Notes: generated by a model from the sequence alone, not told the origin. 64,000 nucleotides of DNA from Macrobrachium rosenbergii (GCF_040412425.1 NC_089766.1:19095558-19159557); one strand, 5' to 3'; positions 37,788 to 51,309 are shown, numbered from the stretch's first letter. Program-made: numbers and translations.

Positions 37788-39329
37788 TGCAGGTATATGA
37801 ATATACAAGCAAAACTCAACTCTTTCCTCAGACTACTACATTATCTTCCTTCACTTCCTAGAATATCTATGCTGCTCTGTCCAGTTTTCTTGACCTTCAG
37901 CTGAAACCCCTTCTGGACAGGTCAGCAGACTCAATAAACCCAGAGAACCAAGAAAGCCAGCGCTTCACCGAGACAAGTTACAGCAGTGAATAAACCAATC
38001 AGGAATAAGAATGGAACCAATGCACATAAATTCCAGGAAACGTAGGGCAGGGAAGCAGGAATGAGCCACTAATGTGTTGTTCAGTTCTTTCTTCAGTTGC
38101 CTGTTTCTGGTGCTCATTTTGGTAAAATATGACAGTCATTTTCTGTGCCAAGTCTAATATAATATCACTCAGTTATACTCAAGCCACTTTTTAGCCCTTG
38201 GACTTTGCACCAACTTCTCTCTCCCTGATTTGAAATGGCCCCAACAACTGTACATCAGATCAAAGTATTTGATAGCCTTTATTAACCTTCTTGGCCTTCA
38301 TGTAAGGCGATGAACAAATGGGTTTATAATAGTTTTGGTCTAAGGTTTCCAGGCCTACATTTCTTTTGTGAATTGGTTAAAACGTCAGTGGAACTAAATT
38401 ACAACAACTTCTGTCACAAGAGTTCTTACTTAAAATTTGCATAATTGTGATTCAATATGAACTTTTGATCTAAATAATAAAGCTTGGTAAAAGGTCACAA
38501 GAATTGTGCTAAATGAAGAGATATAATGTTTTGAAGGAAACAAAACGACGAAAATATCCACTAACTAGGTAATTTCAATACCTAAACAAGCACAATTGTT
38601 GTAAACTTTTGGTATTTCCAGGCAAATTATATTGCTATAAAGATGTTAGGCAATAGATTTCTCTTTAAATATAAATTAGTCATATTATTAAAATCATTTA
38701 CCTGTATATACGATCACACCATCCCACTTTTGCGACAACTACAGTTAAAAGGTGAAAGGAAGCTCAGGAGAACAGTAATAATTCAGTTATTCTATTATAA
38801 ATACGATAGTGTCAGCAATGAGATAAATCAATGCAGATGCATACGACCACTTAGTAGTTGGGTATTTTGTAGGGCACCAACATTCATCCAAGGACGGGAA
38901 CTTGATATACCAGTTATTGTATGTAATTATCTTCCACAGAAATGAAGGAATTTTAAGCCTGTCGGTTGAGGATCGTTAACCTGAAAATTGAAAGAATTTC
39001 GTAACATTCTTACGAGTACAGTTACTGGGAAATTTATCTGAGGAAGAGAAGGGCTCTGGTTAAACCTATTACGATATAAAGGCTTCATTCTCTCGTCTAG
39101 GTTAGTGCTTTCGTACGAAGGTGGTGATTCCAGAAGCAGTAATACATTCATTTCTCATGACTCTACAAGCATTTGAATGAACGATCGAGTGTACTATATA
39201 AAATCTAGTTTAAATAAAATTAATTTTGTATGAAAGTAATTCCCTTACAACTGTGCCCTCAGCATAAGCGGCTACTTTTCTAAAAAAAAATAAAAATAAA
39301 TAAATAAATAAAAACTGGGACAGGTACAA
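37788..39329. other. unassigned sequence
   Basis: No coding or transposon signal was recognised. A short TAAA repeat at about 39292-39312 precedes the minisatellite. A 100-codon frame at 38643-38945 shows no family. Confidence 0.3.
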
Positions 39330-40343
39330 CAAAATGAATGCAACTGATATTACAAACGAATTGCCGGAAATGAATATAACTAAATGCTGGAACGGGTACT
39401 GGAAAATGAATATAACTAAATGCTGGAACGGAAATTTACCGGAAAATGAATGTAACTGAAATGCTGAAACAGGTACCGGAAAATGGAGTATAACTAAATG
39501 GAACAGGTACCGGAAATGGATAACTAAATCATATGAAACGAATTGCCGGAAAATGAATATAACTAAATGCTGAAACAGGTACCAGAAAATGATTTAACTA
39601 AATGCTGGAACAGGTACCAGAAATGAATGCAACTAAATGCTGGAACAGGTACACCAAATGAATACTGCAAATAAATGCCAGACAGGTACCGGAAAATGAT
39701 ATATAACTAAATGCTGGAACAGAGTACAGAAAATAGATACAACTAAATGGAACAGGTACCAGAAAATGAATGCAACTAATGCAGACAGGTACCAGAAAAT
39801 GAATGCAACTAAATGCTGGAACAGGTACCAGAAAATGAATGCAACTAAATGCTGGAACAGGTACCAGAAAATGAATGCAACTAAATGCTGGAACAGGTAC
39901 CAGAAAATGAATGCAACTAAATGCTGGAACAGGTACCAGAAAATGAATACAACTAAATGCTGGAACAGGTACCAGAAAATGAATATGCGGAACAGGTACC
40001 AGAAAATGAATACAACTAAATGCTGGAACAGGTACCAGAAAATGAATACAACTGAATGCTGAAACAGGTACCAGAAAATGAACACAACTCAGTGCTGGAA
40101 CAAATACCAGAAAATGAATACAACAGAATGCTGAAACAGGTTACCAGAAAATAATTGCAAGTAAATGCTGGAACAGGTACCAGAAAATGAATGCAACTAA
40201 ATGTTGAAACAGGTACCAGAAAATGAATACAGCTAAATGCTGGAATAGGTACCAGAAAGCGAATACAACTAAATGATGGAACATGTACCAGGAAATGAAT
40301 ACAACTAAATGCTGTAACAGGTACCAGAAAATGAATACAACTA
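39330..40343. repeat. 36-bp minisatellite array
   Basis: About 27 copies of the unit caggtaccagaaaatgaatg plus caactaaatgctggaa. Copies between about 39785 and 39960 are virtually identical, while the outer copies carry substitutions and short deletions. Because 36 is divisible by three, the array stays open on both strands: the minus strand repeats FIFWYLFQHLVA and the plus strand repeats NRYQKMNATKCW. I read this as a by-product of period length. No start context, splice site or homology supports a protein. Confidence 0.93.
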
Positions 40344-41561
40344 TCTTGCACCTGAGGCTTCTTGCTACATCCTTCACGCCACTCTAAATAAAGTAGAGTT
40401 CCTGTCTGTTATCATCTGGCCAAAGGCACTTTGCTACTGTCACATTCTCTCTTGTGTCATCACCAAATCCCAGGTTCTCTGGAAGGCCTTAACTGGAAGA
40501 GAAAGAAAATATCATACACTGGCTTTCAACTCAATTCATGGAAAGACGAACGTTTTACAAACAATTATAATTTTTTTTTATTTTGGATATCACGAAATGC
40601 TAAGAACCACATCCTTTCTGTAACACAACAAATTCAATTTGAATATTCTCAAAGGACACCATATTTGGATATGTAAAATCATGTTATTTACTGGTGTAAT
40701 CATATACAGACTGAATTAATAGGGACCTTGTTTTAAATCCTGTCAAAAGAATATATATGAGCCAGAGGACCACGTTTCCATGCAAATGACAGTTATCAGG
40801 TTTCTTAAACAATGCTTTAGGGTGAGCAATATATTGGTAGATATCAATATTAAAACTAATGGCCTAGTGAAGGAAGATTTACGCATTTCATGGGTTTTTG
40901 ACAAATAAAATATAACTGCACAGACAAATCACCAGTTGAATATATAATTATGGATTATCTCCATCTAAAAAAGGCAAGATTCTATGACAGCCTTTCTCAT
41001 CTTGAAAAAAATTTCCACTGACCTAAAAGAGTCTTTTCTGAAAGAATATTCAAGATATCTCGACGTGTTTCAAGCATGAAGAAGACTGCATTGTGAGCCC
41101 AGAGTTGCATATGATAAGGCAGCCCTTACTGTACCTCTGAGGAAAAACACTGGATAGGATCAATTCATTTCCCGTAAAAAAAAAAAAAAAAAAAAATCAT
41201 CTGCATTCTAGACAAAAGCCGTAAATATAACAGTCAGGTTAAGCCCTTGAACTGTTCACTTCTTCAAAGGTCACCGAAGAAACTTTTATAAAACATCTTT
41301 TCTGTTTCCCCATTTGGTTTCAAAATCTCAACTTGTTCCACATCACCCTGTATTAAGTACCCTCATAGCATTCATCACCAGAGAGTCAGTTCTGCTTCCG
41401 ACCTCCTCTCCCGTCGCCCCCCCTCCTCAACACACACAAGCTCCCAATGCCTCGTCTCGTCAATTACATTCATACCAGGAATTTCGAATCCTCTTTTTTT
41501 TTTTTTCTAAACATAAAGGAGACCTGACAGTCATGCATGGGATCAGACATTGCACCACAAG
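40344..41561. other. unassigned sequence
   Basis: Featureless apart from a 21-base poly-A at 41177-41197. Confidence 0.3.
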
Positions 41562-41694
41562 TGGAAGAAGAAGAAGAAGAAGAAGAAGAAGAAGAAGAAG
41601 AAGAAGAAGAAGAGGAGGAGGAGGAGGAGGAGGAGGAGGAGGAGGAGGAGGAGGAGGAGGAGGAGGAGGAGGAGGAGGAGGAGGAGGAGGAGGA
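41562..41694. repeat. (AAG)n(AGG)n compound microsatellite
   Basis: About 17 AAG units switch abruptly to about 27 AGG units. It is purely purine on the plus strand over 130 bp. The 198-codon frame through it (41314-41910) is repeat-driven. Confidence 0.95.
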
Positions 41695-42171
41695 GCACCT
41701 CACTCAACCTTAGCCTTCATTCAAGTCCCTGGTTTTCAAGGAGTTCTTCCCTACACACAATCTTCTATTTGGCAAACTAATCCCAAAAGAAAGTTGCCTG
41801 ACACGAAACCCCCTCCCTCCCTGCCACCCACCCACCCCCGCCCCCCATCACCGAATCAAAAGGAACACGGACCCATGACTGACAAGTACATTGCTAAATC
41901 CTATGATTGACCGTAGAGGTGAAACAGGCGTGGTTCATCTGAGTGACTGCACAGCATATAAATATGGCACTGGCAGTATTTTGTCTTCAGGTAATCATTG
42001 ATCGCCATACATAAACAACAGAAGCCTCTTATTTCTATTTCTAATATTTCAATATTTTTCGTATTTTTGAAATAAATTGCGTGATGAATTTCGGGAATAT
42101 TTACCTCATATTATACATAATACAAAATTCTTCAAAGAATGAAGAATAACTTTGAGATCAAATGAATGAAT

Positions 42172-42175
<4 letters not shown>

Positions 42176-42228
<53 letters not shown>
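42176..42228. repeat. (GA)n microsatellite
   Basis: About 26 GA units. Confidence 0.95.
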
Positions 42229-42230
<2 letters not shown>

Positions 42231-43630
42231 AAGACGAAGTGTAGGATTAACCAGGATGGCCAACTGTGTGTGCTACCGAAACGACCTCGTTTTGTTTCCC
42301 AGAGATATGACACCGTTTGTGTCATCTCTAAGTCAAATTCTATTTCATTATTTACAGGTAATGCTAAATAATATAAATGGCTAAATTCCAATGTCGTAAA
42401 CTGTCTTATGACCAACTTTCGGATTTCATAATTGACTCCATATGAAATGACCCATCCACCCAATTGTTTTGAACAAGTGCCTCTTGACTTTTCACCCCTC
42501 ACCTGCTTGCTGTACAGAGAGATTAGTTTGCTGTTAATATATTCCCATTCATGCTGGAGCAGTGATATTGCCATTTTCGCAGTAACATCAGTATGATTTA
42601 TAAACATTTGAGCCCCGAGGAAAAACACTCAAAGGAGGAGCTGGTCTGAGAGCACACAGTCCTCCTACTGGCTGGCTTAACCCAGGAAGGAAGGAAAGGA
42701 AGAGGAAGGAGGACATCATTTTACTGAAAGGGCCCCAGACCTAACCCTTGGCAACCGCAAGGTGCTAACATTCAATATGAAATGCAGATGTACGCACATT
42801 CTCTTACAATTGAAAGCTTGGCAGACGCCTTAAAATAACATGACCTAATGCCCTTGAAGCACCTAAAAATCTCAGTACCTTCGCTTGACACAACTGCCCT
42901 TGTAATGGGTCGTCAGCTGCTTACCACGATTCTGAAGCCTCAGAAACTCTGGCAATGGCAGCTTTCATGAAATAAAACAATGATATCCATACCTGGTACT
43001 CTGGGATACACCAACTGCGCTTACGGGACATCAAAAAAGCTAACCTGTCTGAGTGCCAAAGGCAACTTTATATATACTATGTCCATCCAGCCTTTGTTGA
43101 GAGATGGGACCAAGCCAAGGCCACCCACAGCCAACCTCACCCACCATTAGAGACCCCATCCCCTCAAATAACCAGCTTCCTGAACATCAGCAGTCAAGAG
43201 AGTGGCAATTCAAAACTGCTGCAATAATAAAGCATGGCGACCTTAGATCCTTATGGAACAGGAGCTATTAATATTATTATTCTAAATATTAGTAATATTA
43301 TTCAGAAGATGAACCCTATTCACACGGAACAAGCCCACTACAGGGTCCATTTACCTGAAATTCAAGAAGCTTCCAAAGAATGATATGGTGTTCATCTTAC
43401 AGAAATAACAGGTCATGGGAAATACAGAAACAGGAGGTCGGTTACTGAAAAGGAAAAAAAAGAATTTCATTGAAAAAGACGGTTCCTGGAAATAATGCAA
43501 ATTGTATACTACGCGTTTTGCCTTCCTTGAAGACCAGCCGAGACTTCCCTTAAAGGCAAGAAGGTCCCAAGGGAAAGTTGCACAGGACCACCTGCTACCC
43601 ATTCACATTCCATGATTATTTCCTCTTTTT
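42229..43630. other. unassigned sequence
   Basis: A 156-codon minus-strand frame at 42158-42628 starts in unique sequence and ends in the GA tract. The unique part has no recognised domain, so I do not call it. The rest shows nothing. Confidence 0.3.
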
Positions 43631-43631
43631 T

Positions 43632-43633
<2 letters not shown>

Positions 43634-43663
<30 letters not shown>
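43634..43663. repeat. (GA)n microsatellite
   Basis: About 15 GA units. Confidence 0.95.
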
Positions 43664-43666
<3 letters not shown>

Positions 43667-44801
43667 GAGAGGAGAGGAGGGAATGTGCTTTTAGGTACAA
43701 ATTTTACTGTTATAATTGAATTAAAAAAATTAAAAAGGTCAGTCTTAACCTTTCATTCCCTTGGGGGGGGGGATAAAGTGCAGTTGAAATTGAAAGCCTG
43801 ACAATGAAGATATGGGATCACGGTATGAACTTCACATCAGACCGGAATTTAAATTCAAATTATTTCTGGCAAATAAGTCGAAGCTTACGTATCTCATTCT
43901 CTTTAGGATTCACTGTATTTTGATCGATAATTGTTTTATAATCCACCAACCCGCTCAGGTACTTTACATTCAAAATCTTCATGATTCATAAAGGCTATCA
44001 ATGTATTTCATAAGCATTATCACGCGGTGTTCTGAACAATGTTATGCCATTTTCAGACTTCTTGTTACTTTAGAACTAAGTTATGTAGTTCGAGAAACCG
44101 TTCAAATGAATGATAAGTGATTCCTTAAGATTGTGTCCAGAATTAGCCAAAAAAATGTAGGTTTTAAGAGACTTCCAGACTTTTTAATCTGGCGCCCCGC
44201 CACTTTGTTTTCAAAATATGTTTCCATCACTGGTATGAATAAACTTGGAAAATTGCAACAATCTGAATCATTTAAGACGTCAACGGCATTCAGACCTCAC
44301 ATTGTTTGGCCAATACAAAAAAAAAATCTATTTTCTTCGCTAAAGTAGCCATAGTAACTTGTGATACCATCTGGATTATGAATGATTATGTTCATTACTA
44401 CCGAAGTCACCTTATCAAATAAAAACTAGCTTTCGTACCTTGCGTCAGTCCCACCTCACTTGTCTCGCTGTACTGTCATCATGACCTTTTCTACTGATCG
44501 GAAATCCGGCCTTTCTTATCATTTTCCTTGAATTAACAGAGACCATTTTCAGACTCAGGGGCTAGTAGACCGGATAAGATCCCTGCACAAGGCCATCTTC
44601 TTCTTCTTCTTCTCTACTGAATAGTAAGAAAGGAGGAGTAACCTTTATGAAGGAACCTAACCTACTCTACAGAAGGCAGTTTCCTGAAACAGGACAATGG
44701 ACCTTGCGTTGAAATATCTTTAAACTTGACAACAAAAGTGAATTAGTTTTTGACCTATGCAATACGTCATCCTCCTCCTCTCGCGCCAAAAAATTCTTTC
44801 T

Positions 44802-44919
44802 AAAACTGAAGGCCAGGATGGGTAATGATGGCAATGATTGATTGCTAACTCCGCTTAAATAAAACTGAAGGCCAGGATGGGTAATGATGGCAATGATTGA
44901 TTGCTAACTCCGCTTAAAT
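44802..44919. repeat. perfect 59-bp tandem duplication
   Basis: Two identical copies, 44802-44860 and 44861-44919, each starting aaaactgaaggccaggatgg. Identity over all 59 bp suggests a recent event or an assembly slip. Confidence 0.95.
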
Positions 44920-45841
44920 AAAATGGTACTTTCTCTGCACAGCTGGCTGTCGTCTTTCTGTCAGAAAAGCAAAGTTGGGTTTGGCCACAGTTTTCCGAAT
45001 CGAATCCCAGACCCTCTTGGCACCGATAACAAGCTGGATGGGAGAGGAGGAGGATTAGCCTTTTCAAATCCTAAACAATTAATTAATGATCTTGCCGTTC
45101 TCATCCCCTCCCCCCCAGAAAAAACAACAAGACATTGCTTGATAGCTTAGTGCACTAGGTTACAGTGAGGTGCCACAAACCCATAGTCTGTGACTATGTA
45201 GAAAGTTCGTCATTGCGTAAGCATTTTCGGCTTTATTGCATTGTACTTAAAATCAATATAGTGTGAATTGAGTCCATCTCCTTTCACAGTATATTGGTTC
45301 CATGTACACTGCAATACAGCACCGTTCTTCAAGTTAAGAACTGAGCATAAATGTAGATACAGCTATGTGACTGAACGCTTAACTTGACTCACGCTACGCT
45401 GGCAATCTCCTTTAGGCTTAGTCTTGGGTCTGATGCAATCGCAACTAGTTTAACAGTTCAGTGGTACTGTAGCCTACTATCAGGTCCTCTCATATACGGG
45501 TAACATGCCTCAGCAGAGACCTTTGGAAAGCAACGTTTACAAGCCTTCTACGGCCTGATACACCACTAACTACCCTATAAACAAATCACAGATTTCTAGG
45601 CGACCATGAAACTCTGACTCAGAGGTGTCCATATTCATGGAGTACTTATTCTTAACCTCAATAAATTAACTCACCTTAATAAGACCCCACTGAAATGTTG
45701 ACTGAGGACAAACAAACATGGCTGAACGGGGTTCATGCTACGGTCTGACTGAAAACCTACCAGATTGCTCTAGGCCAATCACAAGGGTCCAAGAAACTCC
45801 CTTCGAACAAAGGAGGTTAAAACGATTCCTGATTGGCTAGC

Positions 45842-45844
<3 letters not shown>

Positions 45845-45893
<49 letters not shown>
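45845..45893. repeat. (GA)n microsatellite
   Basis: About 24 GA units. Confidence 0.95.
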
Positions 45894-45896
<3 letters not shown>

Positions 45897-46872
45897 GTTA
45901 AAAGCTCAGTACCTGTATTTTCAAGAAATTAGGTAAACAAAGACGAAAGCCAAAATAAAACGTAAAAAATGAAAGTAGACTAAAGAAATGTTGCTTTCTA
46001 AGAATCCCACCCCTTAATGCTCCCAGCGACTGGATCATTCCCATAAGTCTTTTAACACTTACGATAGGCCTAAGGTCACAATGTGGACAGTGTGTGTGTG
46101 TGTGTGTGTGTGTAAAGTGTGGTAGACAAAACTACTTTTATTGTACTGGCTTTTATGAGTCTCCCCTTCAGCTACTCAGTGTGACGGGCATTTTGAATTA
46201 GAATTCAGTGCAATAAAACCACTTGATATGGTCAGTTCAGCGGCGAGGGAGTGGGCCATTCCTTATTCCTAAACCTCTAAACAGAACACACACACAAACA
46301 AACTCCGATAGCGAAATCAATCCTGTTAGTCAATCGTCGGATAATTGGTTTCCATAACTGAAGCTACATAAAAGAAATCTTTCAAACTGACAAACTGTTG
46401 CTAGGAGAATTATTGACGTGCCATTATCGACATGCCATCCACAGTGAAAGTTCACAACATAAACTTTACTAAATGCTTCAAATATCGTTATATCACTGTT
46501 CACGAATGCCATCCTCCCTGCCGAGAATTAGATCGCGTAGTCAGTTTTTTTATATATATAACTGGCACTTATTAATTATAGATAAATCTCATGGAGACTC
46601 ATCAAATTCAGAGGAACAACCTACAGTATTCCACCGCCACACCAGCTGTAGGCGCACCAAGCATCTGCTGAGATAAACAAATGAAGACCTTTTAGAAAAC
46701 ACGGCCATTAACATCAAAAATTCTTTATATACATCTAAATGGAACCTCAGATGTTTGAAAGATTCCACTGGGATTTAATGGGTGGTTGACATAAAATAGC
46801 CTTGTCATTTGTTTCTAGGAAGTGAAAAATTCTCTTCTATGTAAATGACAATCAAACAGAAAGCAGAGACCT

Positions 46873-46876
<4 letters not shown>
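45894..46876. other. unassigned sequence with (TG)n
   Basis: A (TG)n of about 11 units lies at 46090-46112. Nothing else recognised. Confidence 0.3.

Positions 46877-46938
<62 letters not shown>
46877..46938. repeat. (GA)n microsatellite
   Basis: About 31 GA units. Confidence 0.95.
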
Positions 46939-46942
<4 letters not shown>

Positions 46943-47479
46943 TTTCAAAAGAGAAGCAAGGTCAATGTTGGGAAATACTAAGGCATCAGTTAACAACTAT
47001 CGCCCAGGCTTCAGTATATTGCAGTGGCCCCAGTCACACCACACGCACATTCTGTTCAAAAGCATTCACTCTGGGTGGATGGGAAAGTACATGAATATGA
47101 GTCTTTTCATTTTGTCGTGTTCAAGGCAACGACCAGTATAATGACAACTTATGAATTTGTCAATGGTACAAAATTTATATTATTTGCCAATGCCTCGTCG
47201 TTACAGGCAGACTGATACCAAACGTGGTGACCACCTGGTTTTGTAATCACTAAGCTACCGTATCTATAGGTATTAAAATGTTTGCTTTTGATGAAGGCCT
47301 GTTTACACAACTTAAGACGGAGAACTAACCACTCGTGAAGCCTACTAAAATATTGATCTAACGGCGTAAGCCCAGGGTTCATAATCCTTCACATACAAAC
47401 AGAGCATGCTTAACAACGAGACTTTCGCACTGCACACTGATACATACCGTATAAAAGTATAACGTGCTTTTATTTTCAG

Positions 47480-48110
47480 CATGAATGGACCGCGCAGCTG
47501 CGTATGAATACGGTTCAATCACGGCTGACCGGACATGCTCAAAAACAAACGTGGCCCCACAGCGAACCCGACTTCTCGACATTGGTTCAAGTCATAGGGG
47601 CACGCCGTTTGTCTCTAGTGTATGCATCCTGCTGCTGCTACTTTGTCCATTCCTGTTTCCCTGGAATGAAGAAATCGCCTTTTCAGTATCTTGGGGGTCC
47701 TTTCTGCCAATTCAAGCTGTCATTTCTCAAACCCGTGTGTGTGGCAGGAGGAGGAGGGCCGGTGGGGAGGATGCCTGTGGTGACGGTAAAGCTTTGGAGA
47801 CGCCGTCTTCGTCGCTGCTCTGCTACCGCTTCACCTTCGCTAAGTCTCCCTTTTAGCGACCAAGGGTGTGGGAATTTCGTGTAAATTAGAAGTCGTACTG
47901 CGATGAAAAGTTCACTGAACTGGCGTAGATATTAGCGACTTTCTCACGTCCGTAACACTGTTTGTTCGTCTTCTCCACTGCTGCAATCGGCAAAGTTTAC
48001 ACGAGTTGCCGCCGCTTTCGTAAATTTCGTTATACTTCTTATAAAATCACCGTGATCTATGCCGCGGTGTACCATTGTTCTTTATTATGGTCATAAAATT
48101 ATGAAAAACT
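47480..48110. promoter_or_regulatory. CpG-rich segment, possible host promoter or first exon
   Basis: CpG dinucleotides are frequent, about 16 in the 180 bp from 47881 to 48060, in a window that is otherwise CpG-poor. Two overlapping plus-strand frames of 123 and 126 codons (47485-47856, 47504-47884) cover the left part. One has a hydrophobic run near its middle (VSSVCILLLLLCPFLF). I recognise no domain, TATA box or clear splice site. It could be an unmethylated promoter region, a young repeat or chance. Confidence 0.25.
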
Positions 48111-48981
48111 GAATTTCTGGTTGATCTTATGTGAATGTTCGGAAGTTTCAAACTAGGCAGAGATTTACCGCTGTCAATTTTTCACTCTGATCGACGCATA
48201 AAGTCTCACTGCTTCGTGGAATATTTCGTTCTGCTTCATTCCCTTCTGCTACCTTCTAATGCTGTATTGGTGTTTCTAGTGCCGAAGACCGTCTTGAGTA
48301 TTTGCGCTGTTAAATTGAGAGTTAGTTTAGCGCAGTCACTGTTTGCTCACTCTCTGTAAATTTCTCTGGGACGTGAACTTTATTGTTTTTCTGTAAATGT
48401 GCGCTAGAAGCGAAATCCCATCGCTGCCACCACTTATTTTGTTATGCGGTGCACTTTTATTTGTATTGCGTTGCACCACATATGAATGACTCCGTTTCTG
48501 TCTGTAGACTTTCACTTGATAATAACGTAGGGGACTCGGTAAGTTCTGGTTCACAATGATTTTTAATTTATTTCAGGAGTAGGGTAAGTATTCGCCGAAC
48601 TTATTTTCATTCATTTAATAGTAACACTAAACTCTTTCACGGCCAGCCACATGGACTTAGAAATTTCTTGATGTTAGAGAGAAGGTAGCACAAACCTACC
48701 CAAATGGGTTTCAAGCTAACTCTAACTAAAAATTGATCAAGACAGACTCTGGACCTATATTGGAATAAAACTCCGCCTCCTTGAGGACGTGCTTTACTCT
48801 TAATGGTTCAATTTTAACTCCCACTTTTTAGTAAGGACAAATCAGTCGTTTTTATTTGACCTTTTCATTTCGTAATCATTCTTCAGCTCCACCTCTTTCC
48901 CATCTCGTGAGGTTAGTTTTGTTTCAACCAAACTCCAATTTACTTGGTCTCACTTGGCTCATCATTTAAATTATCTTACCT

Positions 48982-48989
48982 GTCTCTCT

Positions 48990-49031
<42 letters not shown>
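48982..49031. repeat. (CT)n microsatellite
   Basis: CT run with one CC interruption. Confidence 0.95.
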
Positions 49032-49032
<1 letters not shown>

Positions 49033-49071
49033 TTCCTGTCCCGATCAGTGAATCTCATACTTATTTAACAC

Positions 49072-49076
<5 letters not shown>

Positions 49077-49123
<47 letters not shown>

Positions 49124-49195
49124 AGTCCTTCAAAGAAGGCATCATTACTTACCATAAGAAATGAGAATTAAAGCACGTTAAAACGAAAGAAGAAG
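49077..49195 (+). repeat. (TA)n followed by 3' end of the tRNA-derived SINE
   Basis: After a TA run (49077-49120), tcaagtccttcaaagaaggc and agcacgttaaaacgaaagaa match the 3' terminus of the SINE at 53636-53705. The copy is truncated and ends in a gaa/aag-rich tail. Confidence 0.7.
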
Positions 49196-49197
49196 AA

Positions 49198-49199
<2 letters not shown>

Positions 49200-49281
<82 letters not shown>

Positions 49282-49322
49282 TTATAAGTATATGTATACA
49301 TATACATATATATATATATATT
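49200..49322. repeat. (TA)n microsatellite
   Basis: TA run with GTA and TTTA interruptions. Confidence 0.95.
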
Positions 49323-51308
49323 TAATAGTCTTATCTATCATTGTAAACCACATCATTCAACGTAAAAGGATAAGAAAATTCTCTGTTTTAAATTTTGTGC
49401 TATATATTAATCCTGGGACTGACCAGGTGAAGAATTACTAACTTATAATCCGGGTTAAGAAGTTCCGTGTTCTTCACTCCGGTGGTCAGAAATACTAACA
49501 GTGGCTTTCCTTTACCTGAACCTCAGCCAGATGCAGCCAGACGACGATATGCGAGATTATCATATTTTGGTCAAGCCAGACCAACCTGAACTCTATTAAT
49601 CCTGCTCATCGAGGTGACTGAAACTGCGGTCAGGTGCAGCTGATCGCGCGCAATTGGCTAAGCGGTGTTGTGCCGATCCGGTGCATGACGAACTGGCTGA
49701 GAAGAGAGTCTGTGACCCCGGGCTTAGGCTGGGCCATGGCTGGTGCTGCAATGGCGGGTGACGAGCCGTCAGCAACATTAAATCTGTACAAGAAACGGAA
49801 GAAGCATCCGAGCGTTTACAACTACGCGCGGAATGAATGTTCCAATAAATTCTTAGGGCCTTCGATGAAGAATTTTACGTAAATTCAAACAACTGATTTC
49901 GCATCCTTGTTTGATTTACGTAGAATTCTGAACCAACTCATTATATGCGTGTTGCTGTTCAGTATTTTTTGGGGGTAGGGTGAGGTGCTGAGAGGTTGTC
50001 ATAATTTTTTATCTAATTTCCTAACAAGGCTCACGTTTTAAGGTTGATGCAGGGAGCCCTCCTTGAACCAGCCTCCTCGGATTACATCAAGACCCCTGGA
50101 AAGGACTGCACTCGCGAGAAAGTTGTCAAAATAATTAAGTGTCCCTCTCATCATTTTTAATTTGTTTTCCCATTATTTCCCGAAACATCTGCTTTTGCAC
50201 TTGCTACTACAATAAATCAGACTCGTGTGTATTATGTTTGCTCTTATTTGTGTATCTGGAGGTGTGTGTTTTTCACATTATTATTTAATCTGAATTATTT
50301 TCTTTTAGATTGCTACAGTGCCTGCAGTGGAGTTTGCTGGCTCTCCGGCATCCATCCACGTCGCTTTCAACAAAAATTTGGCTGAAGGAGTCTTCCTGCG
50401 GCTGTTTTTGACCTTTGTTCCCTCATTTACATATTTAGAAGTCTGTTGCTCACTTGCTTTGGGACAAGTAGGTATGAAATGCTGTTGCTCTTTTGCACTG
50501 CGGCACGTGAGTAAGAATTAGGTGGCTCATTCTCAGTTTTTGTAGGAACAACGTGCAGTTACATTGAGGGTCTCTGGCCCACGCTCATGCTTCTGGTGAC
50601 ATTGTTGAAGAACACAAGACATCCGTAATAGTGTCTAGTAATTCATGGGTGACTTGATGTCTTCATTACTTTGCCAAGGAGAATTTTGTTTGTTTTTGTT
50701 TGTTTGTTCATCTGTTGGTTCACAAGATGACTAAAAATTAGCAGATTTTTGTGGTAATATTACCAGTTGGTTGGCCTCGTTGTTTGCATCAAATGGTTGG
50801 ATTCTGTGAGAGATAGGAAAGACCTTCTGAGAAGAGATTGCTATGTAAGTCAGCATAACCAGAGGGTCTTTAAAGCAGCGTCTCCTCCTCCTCCTCCTCC
50901 TCGGCCACAGACACAGTCTTGGTTTTCTGCCTGGTGGTTTTCACGAGTTCTCTGCAGGAGTCATGGCGCCTGGGGGCTGTCCTTCTGACCAGCAGCCTCT
51001 CCAGTTGTCGTCACTTTCCACTTGAAGGCCAAATATTTTTGGCTATTTGGTCTCGAGACCCTCCAGCCTGGGAATAGCCTAGAAGTCTCTTTAGGCTGCC
51101 ACAATAATGATGGTGATTGTCAACATTAGAAATGATGATGATTTTAGTTTCAACTTTTGACTGGTGGTGGTTGGTTCTTGTTAATTAGGCTGCCATTACA
51201 TGAATAACCCAAGTTTGATCTCTTGTATTCTGGTAAAGACATTTCACCATTAGCAAGTCTTGAGTGCTTAGTACAGTGACCTGTAGTTACTAACTTTATA
51301 TTGCAATA
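49323..51308. other. unassigned sequence
   Basis: A GC-rich patch at 49600-49800 and an open frame at 50318-50521 preceded by ttttcttttag are the only points of note. Neither gives a recognisable protein. Confidence 0.3.

Positions 51309-51309
<1 letters not shown>

Noticed and set aside
39633..40377. Long minus-strand frames of repeated FIFWYLFQHLVA, and possible CRISPR-like regularity
   Set aside because: The array is a 36-bp head-to-tail minisatellite with no unique spacers, in a eukaryotic context; open frames follow from the period being a multiple of three.
41314..41910. 198-codon frame with poly-Arg and poly-Gly
   Set aside because: Driven by the AAG/AGG microsatellite; no homology in the unique parts.
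47485..47884. Two overlapping plus-strand frames with a hydrophobic segment
   Set aside because: Neither has recognisable homology; GC-rich composition makes long open frames likely by chance.
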